From JAGMXM01 sp964458325 (lineage in GTDB: Bacteria > Verrucomicrobiota > Verrucomicrobiia > Limisphaerales > UBA1319), in NCBI GenBank assembly GCA_964458325.1, contig CAYWIM010000109.1, forward strand, positions 1-12,737: a stretch of DNA of 12,737 bases, in the 5' to 3' direction. The translations under genes were made by a program, and so were the position numbers. Shown here one piece after another: positions 1 through 6,778 of the stretch. The notes beneath the pieces were generated by a model. The model did not search any database and had not been told where the DNA came from. It worked only from the letters and a program-made list of their open reading frames with translations. The stretch's first letter is position 1. Each line of letters begins with the position of its first letter.

Positions 1-501
1 AAAAATCCAGGAGCGCGCCATGTTCGAGTCGCCGTCGCCGATGAAACAGACCACCTTCCCGCGAATCGGCCCGCGCTTCTCCTGGAACGTGAAGATATCC
101 GCCAGGATCTGGCAGGGATGCTCGTCGTCGGTGAGGGCGTTGATCGTCGGCCGGCCGGAATCGCGCGCGAAATCCTCGACGTCCGATTGCTGGAAGGTGC
201 GGATGACGGCTCCGTGGATCATGCGTCCGAGGACGCGCGCCGTGTCGCGGATTGGCTCGCCGCGGCCGAGCTGGATATCCTGGGCATTGAGGAAGATGAC
301 CTGGCCGCCGAGCTCGCGGATGCCGACCTCGAAGGAGACGCGGGTGCGGGTCGAGGACTTCGAGAAGATCAGGGCCCAGGTCTGTCCGGCGAGGGGCCGG
401 GGGCCGGGCTCTCCCCGGGAGCGCTTCATCGCCGGCGCGGCAGCCAGGATCGCCTCGAGGCCGGCCAGAGGCAGCTTTTCGATGCTGAGCAGATGTTTCA
501 T
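1..501 (-). CDS. argF: Ornithine carbamoyltransferase, N-terminal 167 residues (runs off the window)
   Basis: ArgF transfers the carbamoyl group of carbamoyl phosphate to ornithine, giving citrulline in the cytoplasm. The visible part begins MKHLLSIEKLPLAGLEAIL. It carries the carbamoyl-phosphate loop S-S-T-R-T-R near residues 49-54, followed by VSFEVGIRELGG, then the HPCQILADIFT segment near residue 130 and the start of the second domain, VVCFIGDGDSNMARSW. These are hallmark OTC motifs, and HPCQ favours OTC over aspartate carbamoyltransferase. The gene is cut by the window edge, so the ornithine-binding C-terminal half is not visible. The ATG at 501 overlaps the TGA of argD as ATGA (498-501), and no Shine-Dalgarno sequence precedes it, so translational coupling to argD is likely. 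A desuccinylating or acetylornithine-specific transcarbamylase cannot be fully excluded from the N-terminus, but an arg operon with ArgJ makes plain ArgF the best reading. Confidence 0.95.
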   Translation of the reverse strand, partial: MKHLLSIEKLPLAGLEAILAAAPAMKRSRGEPGPRPLAGQTWALIFSKSSTRTRVSFEVGIRELGGQVIFLNAQDIQLGRGEPIRDTARVLGRMIHGAVIRTFQQSDVEDFARDSGRPTINALTDDEHPCQILADIFTFQEKRGPIRGKVVCFIGDGDSNMARSWIF

Positions 502-1787
502 GGATGGAGCTGGCTGAGGACCTTGTCGATCCGCTCGATGCCTTCCTGGGCTTCGGATGCCTGCAGGTTCAGGGGGGGCAGCAGCCGCACGACTTGAGAG
601 CCGGCGGGAATGGTCAGCACCCCTTCGCGCTGAAGGGCCTGGACGACCACGGCGGCAGCGGGCTTGGCGGCGCGGACAAAGGCCGGGGCGCCGGGATCGA
701 GCTCGATCCCCACCATCAGGCCCAGCCCGCGCACGGCTCGGATCAGGCCGGCATGTTTTCGGCGCAGGCCTTCGAGCTGTTCCTGGAGCCAGGCCCCGGT
801 CTGCCGCGCGCGCTCGTCGAGCTTCTCGTGCTGGATCACTTCGAGCACGGTGAGAGCGACGCTGCAGGCCAGCGGCGTGCCGCCAAAAGTGCTGGCGTGT
901 GTGCCCGGCCCCAGCCGGTCCGCATGGGGTTTCCGCACCCAGAACGCCCCCATCGGGAACCCGCCCGCTAACGATTTCGCCATCGAGATCCCGTCCGGAC
1001 AAAACCCGTTTCCGCCTTCGACCGGCTCGAGAATCCGCTGGAAGCTCTGGAACCGGCCGGTGCGGTAATGGCCGCACTGCACGCCGTCCATGAGCAGCAG
1101 CAGGCGATGCTCGTCACAGAGCCGGCGCAGCCCCAGCAGGTATTCCGGTGTGGCGGGCGTGATGCCCCCCTCGCCTTGAACGCCCTCGATCATGACCGCC
1201 ACCGTGGCCGGGCTCAGCGCGGCGCGCACGGCCTCGAGGTCGTTGAAGGGGACGTGCCGGAACCCGGGCGTCATCGGCTCGAATCCCTTCTTCACCTTGT
1301 CCTGGCCGGTGGCGGCGATGCCCGCCAGGGTTCGCCCATGGAACGACTGGATGGCCGTCAGGATCTCGAACCGGCCTTCGTCATGGCCGAACCGGCGGGC
1401 GAGCTTGAAGAGCCCTTCGTTGGCCTCGGCGCCGCTGTTGGAAAAAAAACACTTGCCAGGCTCGATCCGATGGACCAGCGCTTCGGCCAGGCGGCCCTGG
1501 AGCTCGTGGTAATACAGGTTCGAGACGTGGATGAGCCGGCTCGCCTGGCGGGCGAGGGTCTCGACGATGGCCGGATGCGAGTGCCCGAGGCAGCAGACCG
1601 CGATGCCGCTGCCCAGATCGAGGTAGCGCCGGCCATGAACGTCCCACAGATAGCTGCCCGCCCCGCGCGTGAACACGAGGTCGAACCGGCCGTAGGACGG
1701 GATCACGTATTCCTGAAACAGGTTCCGAATGGACTGGGCGGGATCGGGTCCCGCGCCCGCCTCCCCCAATGGCTCTTGCGTTTTCAT
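498..1787 (-). CDS. argD: Acetylornithine aminotransferase (class III PLP aminotransferase)
   Basis: ArgD converts N-acetylglutamate semialdehyde to N-acetylornithine using glutamate and PLP. Numbered from the chosen start, the 429-residue protein shows NSGAEANEG near residue 117 (phosphate and cofactor contact), FHGRT near 149, the cofactor aspartate in MDGVQCGHYRTG near 234, the Schiff-base lysine in SMAKSLAGGFPMGAF near 271, and THASTFGGTPLA near 296. The usual DE[VA]Q motif reads DGVQ, so the glutamate is replaced by glycine and GMGRTG reads GHYRTG. The start is chosen at ATG 1787 (MKTQEPLGEAG), which leaves 28 bases after the argB stop. A longer in-frame ATG at 1847 would overlap argB by 32 bases and add a poorly ordered N-terminus. 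Neither start has a clear ribosome-binding site. The TGA overlaps the argF ATG. Ornithine or succinylornithine aminotransferase is a less likely alternative because of the operon. Confidence 0.94.
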   Translation of the reverse strand: MKTQEPLGEAGAGPDPAQSIRNLFQEYVIPSYGRFDLVFTRGAGSYLWDVHGRRYLDLGSGIAVCCLGHSHPAIVETLARQASRLIHVSNLYYHELQGRLAEALVHRIEPGKCFFSNSGAEANEGLFKLARRFGHDEGRFEILTAIQSFHGRTLAGIAATGQDKVKKGFEPMTPGFRHVPFNDLEAVRAALSPATVAVMIEGVQGEGGITPATPEYLLGLRRLCDEHRLLLLMDGVQCGHYRTGRFQSFQRILEPVEGGNGFCPDGISMAKSLAGGFPMGAFWVRKPHADRLGPGTHASTFGGTPLACSVALTVLEVIQHEKLDERARQTGAWLQEQLEGLRRKHAGLIRAVRGLGLMVGIELDPGAPAFVRAAKPAAAVVVQALQREGVLTIPAGSQVVRLLPPLNLQASEAQEGIERIDKVLSQLHP

Positions 1788-1815
1788 GGATGAGACATCG
1801 TTGGGCCGCCGCGGA

Positions 1816-2691
1816 TCATCGGACCAGCTCGGTGCCGACGCCGGCATCGGTGAATATTTCGAGCAGGACGGCGTGCGGCACCCGGCCGTCCACCAGCGAC
1901 ACCTTTTCGACTCCGGCCCGCAGCGCCGCCACGGCGCTGTCCATCTTGGGAATCATGCCCCGGTCGATGATCCCCCCGGCTTTGAGCTTCTCGACCTCGA
2001 TCGTCTCGAGGTGGGCGATGACGGATTTCGGATCGCGCGGATCTCGAAGCACGCCGGGCACATCGCTCATGAACACCAGGCGCCGGGCTTCGAGCGCGAT
2101 TGCCACCTGCGCCGCCGCCACGTCGGCGTTGCAATTGTAGACTTGCCCGTCCCGGCCGCGGGCCGTCGGGCTGATGACCGGCGTGATCCCCGCCTCGAGA
2201 CAGTCGCGCAAGGGCGCGGTATTGACGGCGGTCACCTCGCCCACGAGCCCCAGCTCGAGCGGCTGGCCATCCGGACCTTTCAAGCGCAGCGGCTGGCACG
2301 TGAACACATCGGGCCCCGCTATGCCCCGGGCCCGGCCTCCCAGGCGATTGATCGCCTCCACAATCTCCGGGTTGATCTCGCGGGACAATACCCGGTCCAC
2401 CACCGCCGCGGTGGCCGCGTCCGTGATCCGCTGGCCCTGGACAAATTGCGGCTTCAATCCCGCCTCCTCCATGGCCCGCGAGATCGCCTTGCCGCCGCCG
2501 TGAACCACCACGGGATCGATCTCGACCGCCTCGAGAAACACCAGGTCCCGCGCCACCGTCATCCGGACCTCCGGATCGGGTGAATCCATGAAGCTGCCGC
2601 CGTATTTGACGACGAACGTGGCGCCGCTGTACCGCTGGATATAGGGCAGCGCTTCGAGCAGCGTGCCGGCCTTTTCGATCAGGGTTTGCAT
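1816..2691 (-). CDS. argB: Acetylglutamate kinase, arginine-inhibited type
   Basis: ArgB phosphorylates N-acetylglutamate with ATP, the second step of arginine synthesis. The 291 residues match the usual family length. Visible motifs are VVKYGG near residues 27-32 (Lys29 for phosphate), VVVHGGGK near 61-68, FVQGQRITD near 83-91 with the substrate arginine, YNCNADVAA near 185, MSDVPGVLRD near 208, and GGIIDRGMIPKMDSA near 239. Two features mark the arginine-sensitive hexameric class: the extra N-terminal helix before the first strand, ending in LLEALPYIQRYSG, and the C-terminal HAVLLEIFTDAGVGTELV segment, which in that class lines the arginine site. Feedback control by arginine is therefore inferred. 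This fits a pathway with ArgJ, where acetyl groups are recycled and the kinase is the usual control point. The gene starts 23 bases after the argJ stop, without a visible Shine-Dalgarno sequence. Confidence 0.96.
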   Translation of the reverse strand: MQTLIEKAGTLLEALPYIQRYSGATFVVKYGGSFMDSPDPEVRMTVARDLVFLEAVEIDPVVVHGGGKAISRAMEEAGLKPQFVQGQRITDAATAAVVDRVLSREINPEIVEAINRLGGRARGIAGPDVFTCQPLRLKGPDGQPLELGLVGEVTAVNTAPLRDCLEAGITPVISPTARGRDGQVYNCNADVAAAQVAIALEARRLVFMSDVPGVLRDPRDPKSVIAHLETIEVEKLKAGGIIDRGMIPKMDSAVAALRAGVEKVSLVDGRVPHAVLLEIFTDAGVGTELVR

Positions 2692-2714
2692 CGATGCATC
2701 GCGGCCATGGCCGA

Positions 2715-4076
2715 TCAGCCCCCGAGCGAGGCTGGATCGCGGACATCGCCCTGGTTGAACTCGACGTATTCGGCGGTCAGATCCGCCGCGTAGATCACGG
2801 CCGCGGAGGGTCCCACGTTCAGCCCGATGTGCAGATCGAACTCAGGGAGCGCCGCGATCCTGCAGAGCGCCGCGAAGGAGGTCTTGGTGGGCTGTCCCTG
2901 CTGGACCGCCCAGCAGACCTGGCTGCTGCCCGGCCGGCTATAGCCCAGATCGACCTTCTCCTCGACGATCCGCGCGCTCGAATAGCCCAGGGCATCCATG
3001 ACCCGGCCCCAGTTGGGGTCGCCCCCCGACCAGCTCGTTTTCACCAGCGCGCTGTTGGCCACCGCCCGCGCCGCGGCATCCGCGTCCCGGTAATGCGCGG
3101 CGCCGGTGACGCGCACCGTGACCAGCCGCGAGACGCCCTCGCCATCCCGCACGATCATTTTTGCCAGCTCGAGGGTGACGTGGTTCAAGGCCGCCTGAAA
3201 CGCGGCCAGGCTGGCCCGCGCGGCGCGCCCCCGGCCCGGCAGCTCGATGGGCCGGTTGCCCGCCAGGCCGTTGGCCAGCGCGATGATCGAATCGTTGGTG
3301 CTCATGTCGCCGTCCACGGTGATCCGGTTGAAGCTCTGGGCGGTGGCTTCCGCCAGGGCGGCCTTTAACGCGGCCGACTCGATGGCCGCATCCGTCGTGA
3401 TCAACGCCAGCATCGTCGCATGGAGCGGGCGCGCCGCCGGCCGCTTGCCGCTGAGGCTCATGCCGGGCTGGATCATCCCGGCGCCCTTGCACACACCGGC
3501 GACGCGCACCGGCTTGCCGCCGAGCTTGAACTCGATCGCCACCTCTTTGGGCCGGGTGTCGCTGGTCATGATGGCCTCGGCCAGGCGATGGCCATGCGCG
3601 GCCGTCGGCCCCAGGTCGCGCACCGCCGATTCGATCCCTCGCCGCACGTTGAGCATCGGCATGGGCACCCCGATCCGGCCCGTCGAGCAGACCAGCACCT
3701 CGTCCGACCTGAGCGCCAGCGCGCGGGCGGCGAGCTCGGTCATGGCCTGCGCATCCCGCAGCCCACGCGATCCGGTGCAGGCATTGGCGTTGCCCGAGTT
3801 GGCCACGATGGCGCGCGCCTGGGCTTGCATGGCCCGCGGCAGGCTCACATGGACAGGCGCGGCGCAGACCTGGTTGGTGGTGAACAGTCCTGCCACGGCA
3901 GCCGGCACTTCCGAAACCAGCAGGGCCAGATCCCGCTTCTGCCCCTTCTCGGATCCCTTGCCCGTCCCCCGCCGCTTAATGTCGCAAAAGACGCCTCCGG
4001 CCAGGAAGCCCTGTGGCGCCGTGATCGCCCCGGCAATCTTTCGAAAAGAAACCTTCATAAAATTCAAATCTGCCAT
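2715..4076 (-). CDS. argJ: Glutamate N-acetyltransferase / amino-acid N-acetyltransferase (ArgJ)
   Basis: ArgJ moves the acetyl group from acetylornithine to glutamate, closing the acetyl cycle; bifunctional forms also use acetyl-CoA. The protein is an Ntn hydrolase-fold precursor that cuts itself before the threonine of an ATML motif. Here that is HATMLALITTDA, with Thr near residue 221. Other family signatures are ITAPQGFLAGGV near 18, ANSGNANACTG near 92, CSTGRIGVPM near 130, KGAGMIQPGM near 197, TVDGDMSTNDS near 253, and GDPNWGRVMDALGYS near 352. About 13 residues (SLSGKRPAARPLH) sit between GMIQPGM and ATML, longer than in many bacteria. The open frame extends upstream to 4379, but that extension has no family similarity. 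The start is placed at ATG 4076 (MADLNF); ATG 4058 (MKVSFRKIAG) is an equally good alternative six codons in. It is the first gene of the arg operon. Confidence 0.94.
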   Translation of the reverse strand: MADLNFMKVSFRKIAGAITAPQGFLAGGVFCDIKRRGTGKGSEKGQKRDLALLVSEVPAAVAGLFTTNQVCAAPVHVSLPRAMQAQARAIVANSGNANACTGSRGLRDAQAMTELAARALALRSDEVLVCSTGRIGVPMPMLNVRRGIESAVRDLGPTAAHGHRLAEAIMTSDTRPKEVAIEFKLGGKPVRVAGVCKGAGMIQPGMSLSGKRPAARPLHATMLALITTDAAIESAALKAALAEATAQSFNRITVDGDMSTNDSIIALANGLAGNRPIELPGRGRAARASLAAFQAALNHVTLELAKMIVRDGEGVSRLVTVRVTGAAHYRDADAAARAVANSALVKTSWSGGDPNWGRVMDALGYSSARIVEEKVDLGYSRPGSSQVCWAVQQGQPTKTSFAALCRIAALPEFDLHIGLNVGPSAAVIYAADLTAEYVEFNQGDVRDPASLGG

Positions 4077-4086
4077 TTTCAATTCA
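4061..4086 (-). promoter_or_regulatory. Possible arg operon leader with two TGAATT half-sites
   Basis: The minus strand here carries TGAATT twice, at 4086-4081 and 4066-4061, exactly 20 bases apart, within a short AT-rich dip just at the argJ start. ArgR operators are built from TGAAT half-sites and come in pairs about two helical turns apart, so an arginine-responsive operator is conceivable. The opposite half-sites (ATTCA) are poor, and the second copy lies inside the coding sequence if ATG 4076 is used, so this is only a weak suggestion. No convincing -35/-10 pair was found between 4077 and 4291, although the operon promoter should be there. Confidence 0.2.
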
Positions 4087-4174
4087 CTAAAGATCCAAGA
4101 AAAATTAAGTCGGTGGAACCTGCTCCGGAATGGCGCGCGATGGCAACCCGGCCGGACATCCTCCCCGGCCGGCG

Positions 4175-4204
4175 CCCCGCCCATCAGCGGCGACGCGGGC
4201 GGGG
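4175..4204 (-). terminator. GC-rich hairpin between the oxidoreductase gene and argJ
   Basis: CCCCGCCC (4175-4182) pairs perfectly with GGGCGGGG (4197-4204) around a 14-base loop. The hairpin lies about 90 bases past the stop codon of the FAD oxidoreductase and about 100 bases before argJ, both read on the minus strand. No run of U follows on the minus strand, so it is not a textbook intrinsic terminator. It may instead block transcription with help, protect a 3' end, or form part of the arg leader. Two copies of the palindrome CCGGCCGG (near 4148 and 4165) follow immediately and could form competing folds. Confidence 0.4.
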
Positions 4205-4291
4205 AATCCGGCGCCAAATCGGCCCGGCGGGAGAATGTTGCACTTGAACCCGCTTCATAGGCGCAAGAAGAAACCATTTTCCGGTCGTTTG

Positions 4292-6778
4292 TCAATAGCC
4301 GCTCGATGGCCTTGCGGCATCCAATGCCAGCTGGCGGGCGACGCGGCGAATCACGGCAGCGACAAAGAGACCCGAGCACTTCCCTCCTTCTACGGCATTC
4401 TTCTTCCAGTAATCCGGGCTGTTGAGCAATCCTGCTTCAACGCACACCTCCCAGAGGTGCGCATCGTCGCTCGCCGGTTGGATCGCCTTGGCGGACTGTT
4501 TCAGAAGGGCCGCAACCCGCTGGCCGTCGCAGGTTGCATCCGGGACCGCATGACGCAACCAGTAATCGGCAGAATCGATGACCTTGTGCGCGACAAGGAT
4601 GCGAACATCGGCGGCCAATCCCTGGCCCGACGACAGATCCGCCGGATCGAGCGGCGTGGCGGCCCGCGGCGCCGGCCATGGCAAGGTCTGCTCGCGACCG
4701 GTCATCCGGACCTTGGCGCGCTTATCGAGGAAATCCGAGACAACGCAAGCTGCCTCCAGGCGTGTGACTGTCGCATCGGGTTGGGCGAGATCGACGGTGG
4801 TGAGGTTGACGCCTGAAGCGGCCATGGCTGGCTGGAGCAGGCCGACAACCGTGCGCCGAGACAGCGGTGTTTGGGCGACCTGGGCTTTATCGACCATACC
4901 GTCCCCGAACAAGCCCGTGAGTATTTTGATCAGAGCGTTTTTATCGAGCGGCCCTTCGGGGTGGAACCTGCCGTCTTCGAGCTCCATGAGTCCGCGCACG
5001 GTGACAAGCTGGATCGAGGGCCATTCCCAGCCGGATTTGGCGACATCCTTCAGGGGCGTGATCTGGAGGGTATCGCCTGTCTCCAGCAGCAATCGCTGGA
5101 CCAGGACGGGGTCGAGTGTGCGGGGTTGCACGCCGTATTGTATGGACAAGGCCGCAATCGCGCCTGCGGCTTGGCCCATGAGCATCGTGCTCGGCTGCAG
5201 CCGCGTGGCGCCATTGGCAAGCCGCGACTGGGAGATGTTCTTCTCCGCCGCAAGAAAACCGTCGACTTTCTCGGGGATAAAACAGTCGAACGGGATGGCA
5301 AACGGGCCCACGCCCCGTTCGCCGAAAGTGTTCTGGGGAATATCATCGAGACGGTCCAGATCCAGCTCGAGCAGATCGGGCCGTTTGGACCCGTGCAGAT
5401 CCACCGCGTAATCCCCGAGAGCCACGGTGTTTTCGAACATCCGAGGCGAGCGCGGTTTGCGTTCGATCTCGCGGGCCACCAAGGTGTGCAAGCCGATGAT
5501 GCGCCGGCTTTCGCGCGCATAGGCGATCGTTGAAAAGTGATCGAGGATGGGGCGGAAAGGCTCGAGGTCGGGCTCGTCCCGGATCCACTGGTCGATTTGG
5601 GCGCGGTGGTATGGCGAGTCGAAGCCTTCATCGTTGGCCACGGACCAGTCGTTCTTCCCCACCGTGTGCTGGATATAATAGAGCAAGTGCAGGGTCTTGA
5701 GCATGGCCTGGCGGCCCGTCTCGAGCCTGCGGGCTGGATCCTCGACGTCGCCGATGTGAGCCGGATAATCGTTATTGTAATTCAGGTGGGTTCGGGTGAC
5801 TCCCTTCCCCCGGGGCTGCTCGCTGTTCGGCATCCCGCGATAGCCGATGAACGTGGCAAAACTCCACGGCTTGGCCTGGGTATCCACCTTTTCGCCCGCA
5901 ATCAGGCTCCTGGCGAAACCCGGATGCGCCTGGTCGTATCCGGGCGGCGGCCGGGTCATCAGCAGTTCGGCCGGAACCCCCTTCGGGTATTGTTTGATGA
6001 CGGCGGTCCAGGTGATGTCCTGGATGGCGCGCCCGGGGTCAACCGCCTCGCCCGTGCAGTTGCCGACGCGATAGCGGGCGCCGGTCAACGGAATCACGTC
6101 CCCCCATTCCGTTGCGTCCACGAGCACCCGGCTCTGGATTCGCCGGGTCAGCTTGCCGTTCGGGGTTGTGATTTCGACGGCCACACCGGTGACGGCATCG
6201 CCGGTCTTGAACACCCGGACCACCTTCGAGCGGAGGGACACATGCAAGGCCGGTGTCCGGTCCCGGGCTCGCGCCAGCATCGCATAGAGAAGATCCTGCC
6301 CCACGCGCGGCTCCATGCAGACGCGGGCGTGCCAGTAGGCCGTTTCCGCCGAGATCCCCCGCTGCCGGTAATAGGCCATCACCTCGCCGGCGAACTCGCG
6401 GTAGAGCCCGCGCTCGCGCACCAGCACGCCGCGCTCGGGGTGGCTCGGCCCCTCGTCCATCGAGGTGACAGCCGCCGCGGTCATCTGTCCGCCGATCCAG
6501 TCGGTTTCCTCGAGCAGCAGCACGGTGGCGCCCAACCGGGCCGCCTGCACTGCCGCGCCGATGCCGCCGGTGCCGGCGCCGGCGATGACCACGTCATACT
6601 GCTCACGAAGCTGCGCGGCCGGCGTGTCCCGGGCGGCGGGCGGGCTCTCCGGCCAGCCTCGGAGAATCGAAGCGCCAAGCAGCAGCGTTAACGCGAGGGC
6701 GGCCCGCCCCCGCCCCAATGTCCCATTGATCCCGTTCATGCCTTTGCCAGACCGGCCATCCAGTTGCAGCCCATTCAT
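4292..6778 (-). CDS. Exported FAD-dependent oxidoreductase with SLH-like and duplicated C-terminal modules
   Basis: This 828-residue protein belongs to the FAD_oxidored type (PF12831-like) that is common in Verrucomicrobiota and Planctomycetes and often misnamed 'xanthan lyase'. A signal peptide or anchor is seen at residues 21-40 (AALALTLLLGASIL). The dinucleotide fold follows: YDVVIAGAGTGGIG near 61-74, an acidic strand end VLLLEETDWIGGQM near 86, VLVDATEWGD near 218, and the closing cofactor segment NGATRLQPSTMLMGQAAGA near 522-540. Residues 576-625 resemble an S-layer homology unit (LKDV..WEWPSIQL..RGLMEL..GRFHPEGPL). VTRLEAACVVSDFL near 671 looks like part of a second unit. The tail holds a duplicated 38-residue module (see the repeat entry). 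The ATG at 6778 overlaps the stop of the LamG gene as ATGA; ATG 6739 is an alternative start. The substrate is unknown; an oxidized sugar or polysaccharide-derived compound is a guess from the xylanase neighbour. Confidence 0.85.
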   Translation of the reverse strand: MNGLQLDGRSGKGMNGINGTLGRGRAALALTLLLGASILRGWPESPPAARDTPAAQLREQYDVVIAGAGTGGIGAAVQAARLGATVLLLEETDWIGGQMTAAAVTSMDEGPSHPERGVLVRERGLYREFAGEVMAYYRQRGISAETAYWHARVCMEPRVGQDLLYAMLARARDRTPALHVSLRSKVVRVFKTGDAVTGVAVEITTPNGKLTRRIQSRVLVDATEWGDVIPLTGARYRVGNCTGEAVDPGRAIQDITWTAVIKQYPKGVPAELLMTRPPPGYDQAHPGFARSLIAGEKVDTQAKPWSFATFIGYRGMPNSEQPRGKGVTRTHLNYNNDYPAHIGDVEDPARRLETGRQAMLKTLHLLYYIQHTVGKNDWSVANDEGFDSPYHRAQIDQWIRDEPDLEPFRPILDHFSTIAYARESRRIIGLHTLVAREIERKPRSPRMFENTVALGDYAVDLHGSKRPDLLELDLDRLDDIPQNTFGERGVGPFAIPFDCFIPEKVDGFLAAEKNISQSRLANGATRLQPSTMLMGQAAGAIAALSIQYGVQPRTLDPVLVQRLLLETGDTLQITPLKDVAKSGWEWPSIQLVTVRGLMELEDGRFHPEGPLDKNALIKILTGLFGDGMVDKAQVAQTPLSRRTVVGLLQPAMAASGVNLTTVDLAQPDATVTRLEAACVVSDFLDKRAKVRMTGREQTLPWPAPRAATPLDPADLSSGQGLAADVRILVAHKVIDSADYWLRHAVPDATCDGQRVAALLKQSAKAIQPASDDAHLWEVCVEAGLLNSPDYWKKNAVEGGKCSGLFVAAVIRRVARQLALDAARPSSGY
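4331..4597 (-). repeat. Tandem duplicated 38-residue module in the oxidoreductase tail
   Basis: Two copies lie at residues 728-765 (bases 4484-4597) and 779-816 (bases 4331-4444). Both read as a hydrophobic helix, then S-x-DYW, AV, Cys, Gly, VAA and a basic helix: IDSADYW...AVPDATCDGQRVAALL against LNSPDYW...AVEGGKCSGLFVAAVI. About 13 of 38 positions are identical. Each copy has one cysteine (Cys750 and Cys801), so a disulfide between copies is possible outside the cytoplasm. DNA-level similarity is low, so the duplication is old. Confidence 0.7.

Noticed and set aside
1729..2583. Plus-strand frame of 284 codons opposite argB and the start of argD
   Set aside because: Mirror frame of argB; composition is that of a GC shadow.
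1784..2746. Minus-strand frame of 320 codons overlapping argB almost entirely
   Set aside because: Gly/Arg-rich out-of-frame reading of the same bases; argB in its own frame has all kinase motifs.
4290..4295. TTGACA at the stop codon of the oxidoreductase, as the arg promoter -35 box
   Set aside because: At 17 bases the sequence is TTCTTC, which is not a credible -10 element.
4077..4379. N-terminal extension of argJ up to 4379
   Set aside because: The frame is open, but the residues are unlike any ArgJ and it would overlap the oxidoreductase gene; family similarity begins at MKVSFRKIAG.
5537..6691. Plus-strand frame of 384 codons opposite the oxidoreductase
   Set aside because: Arg/Gly/His-rich shadow of the FAD-binding domain with no family motif or ribosome-binding site.
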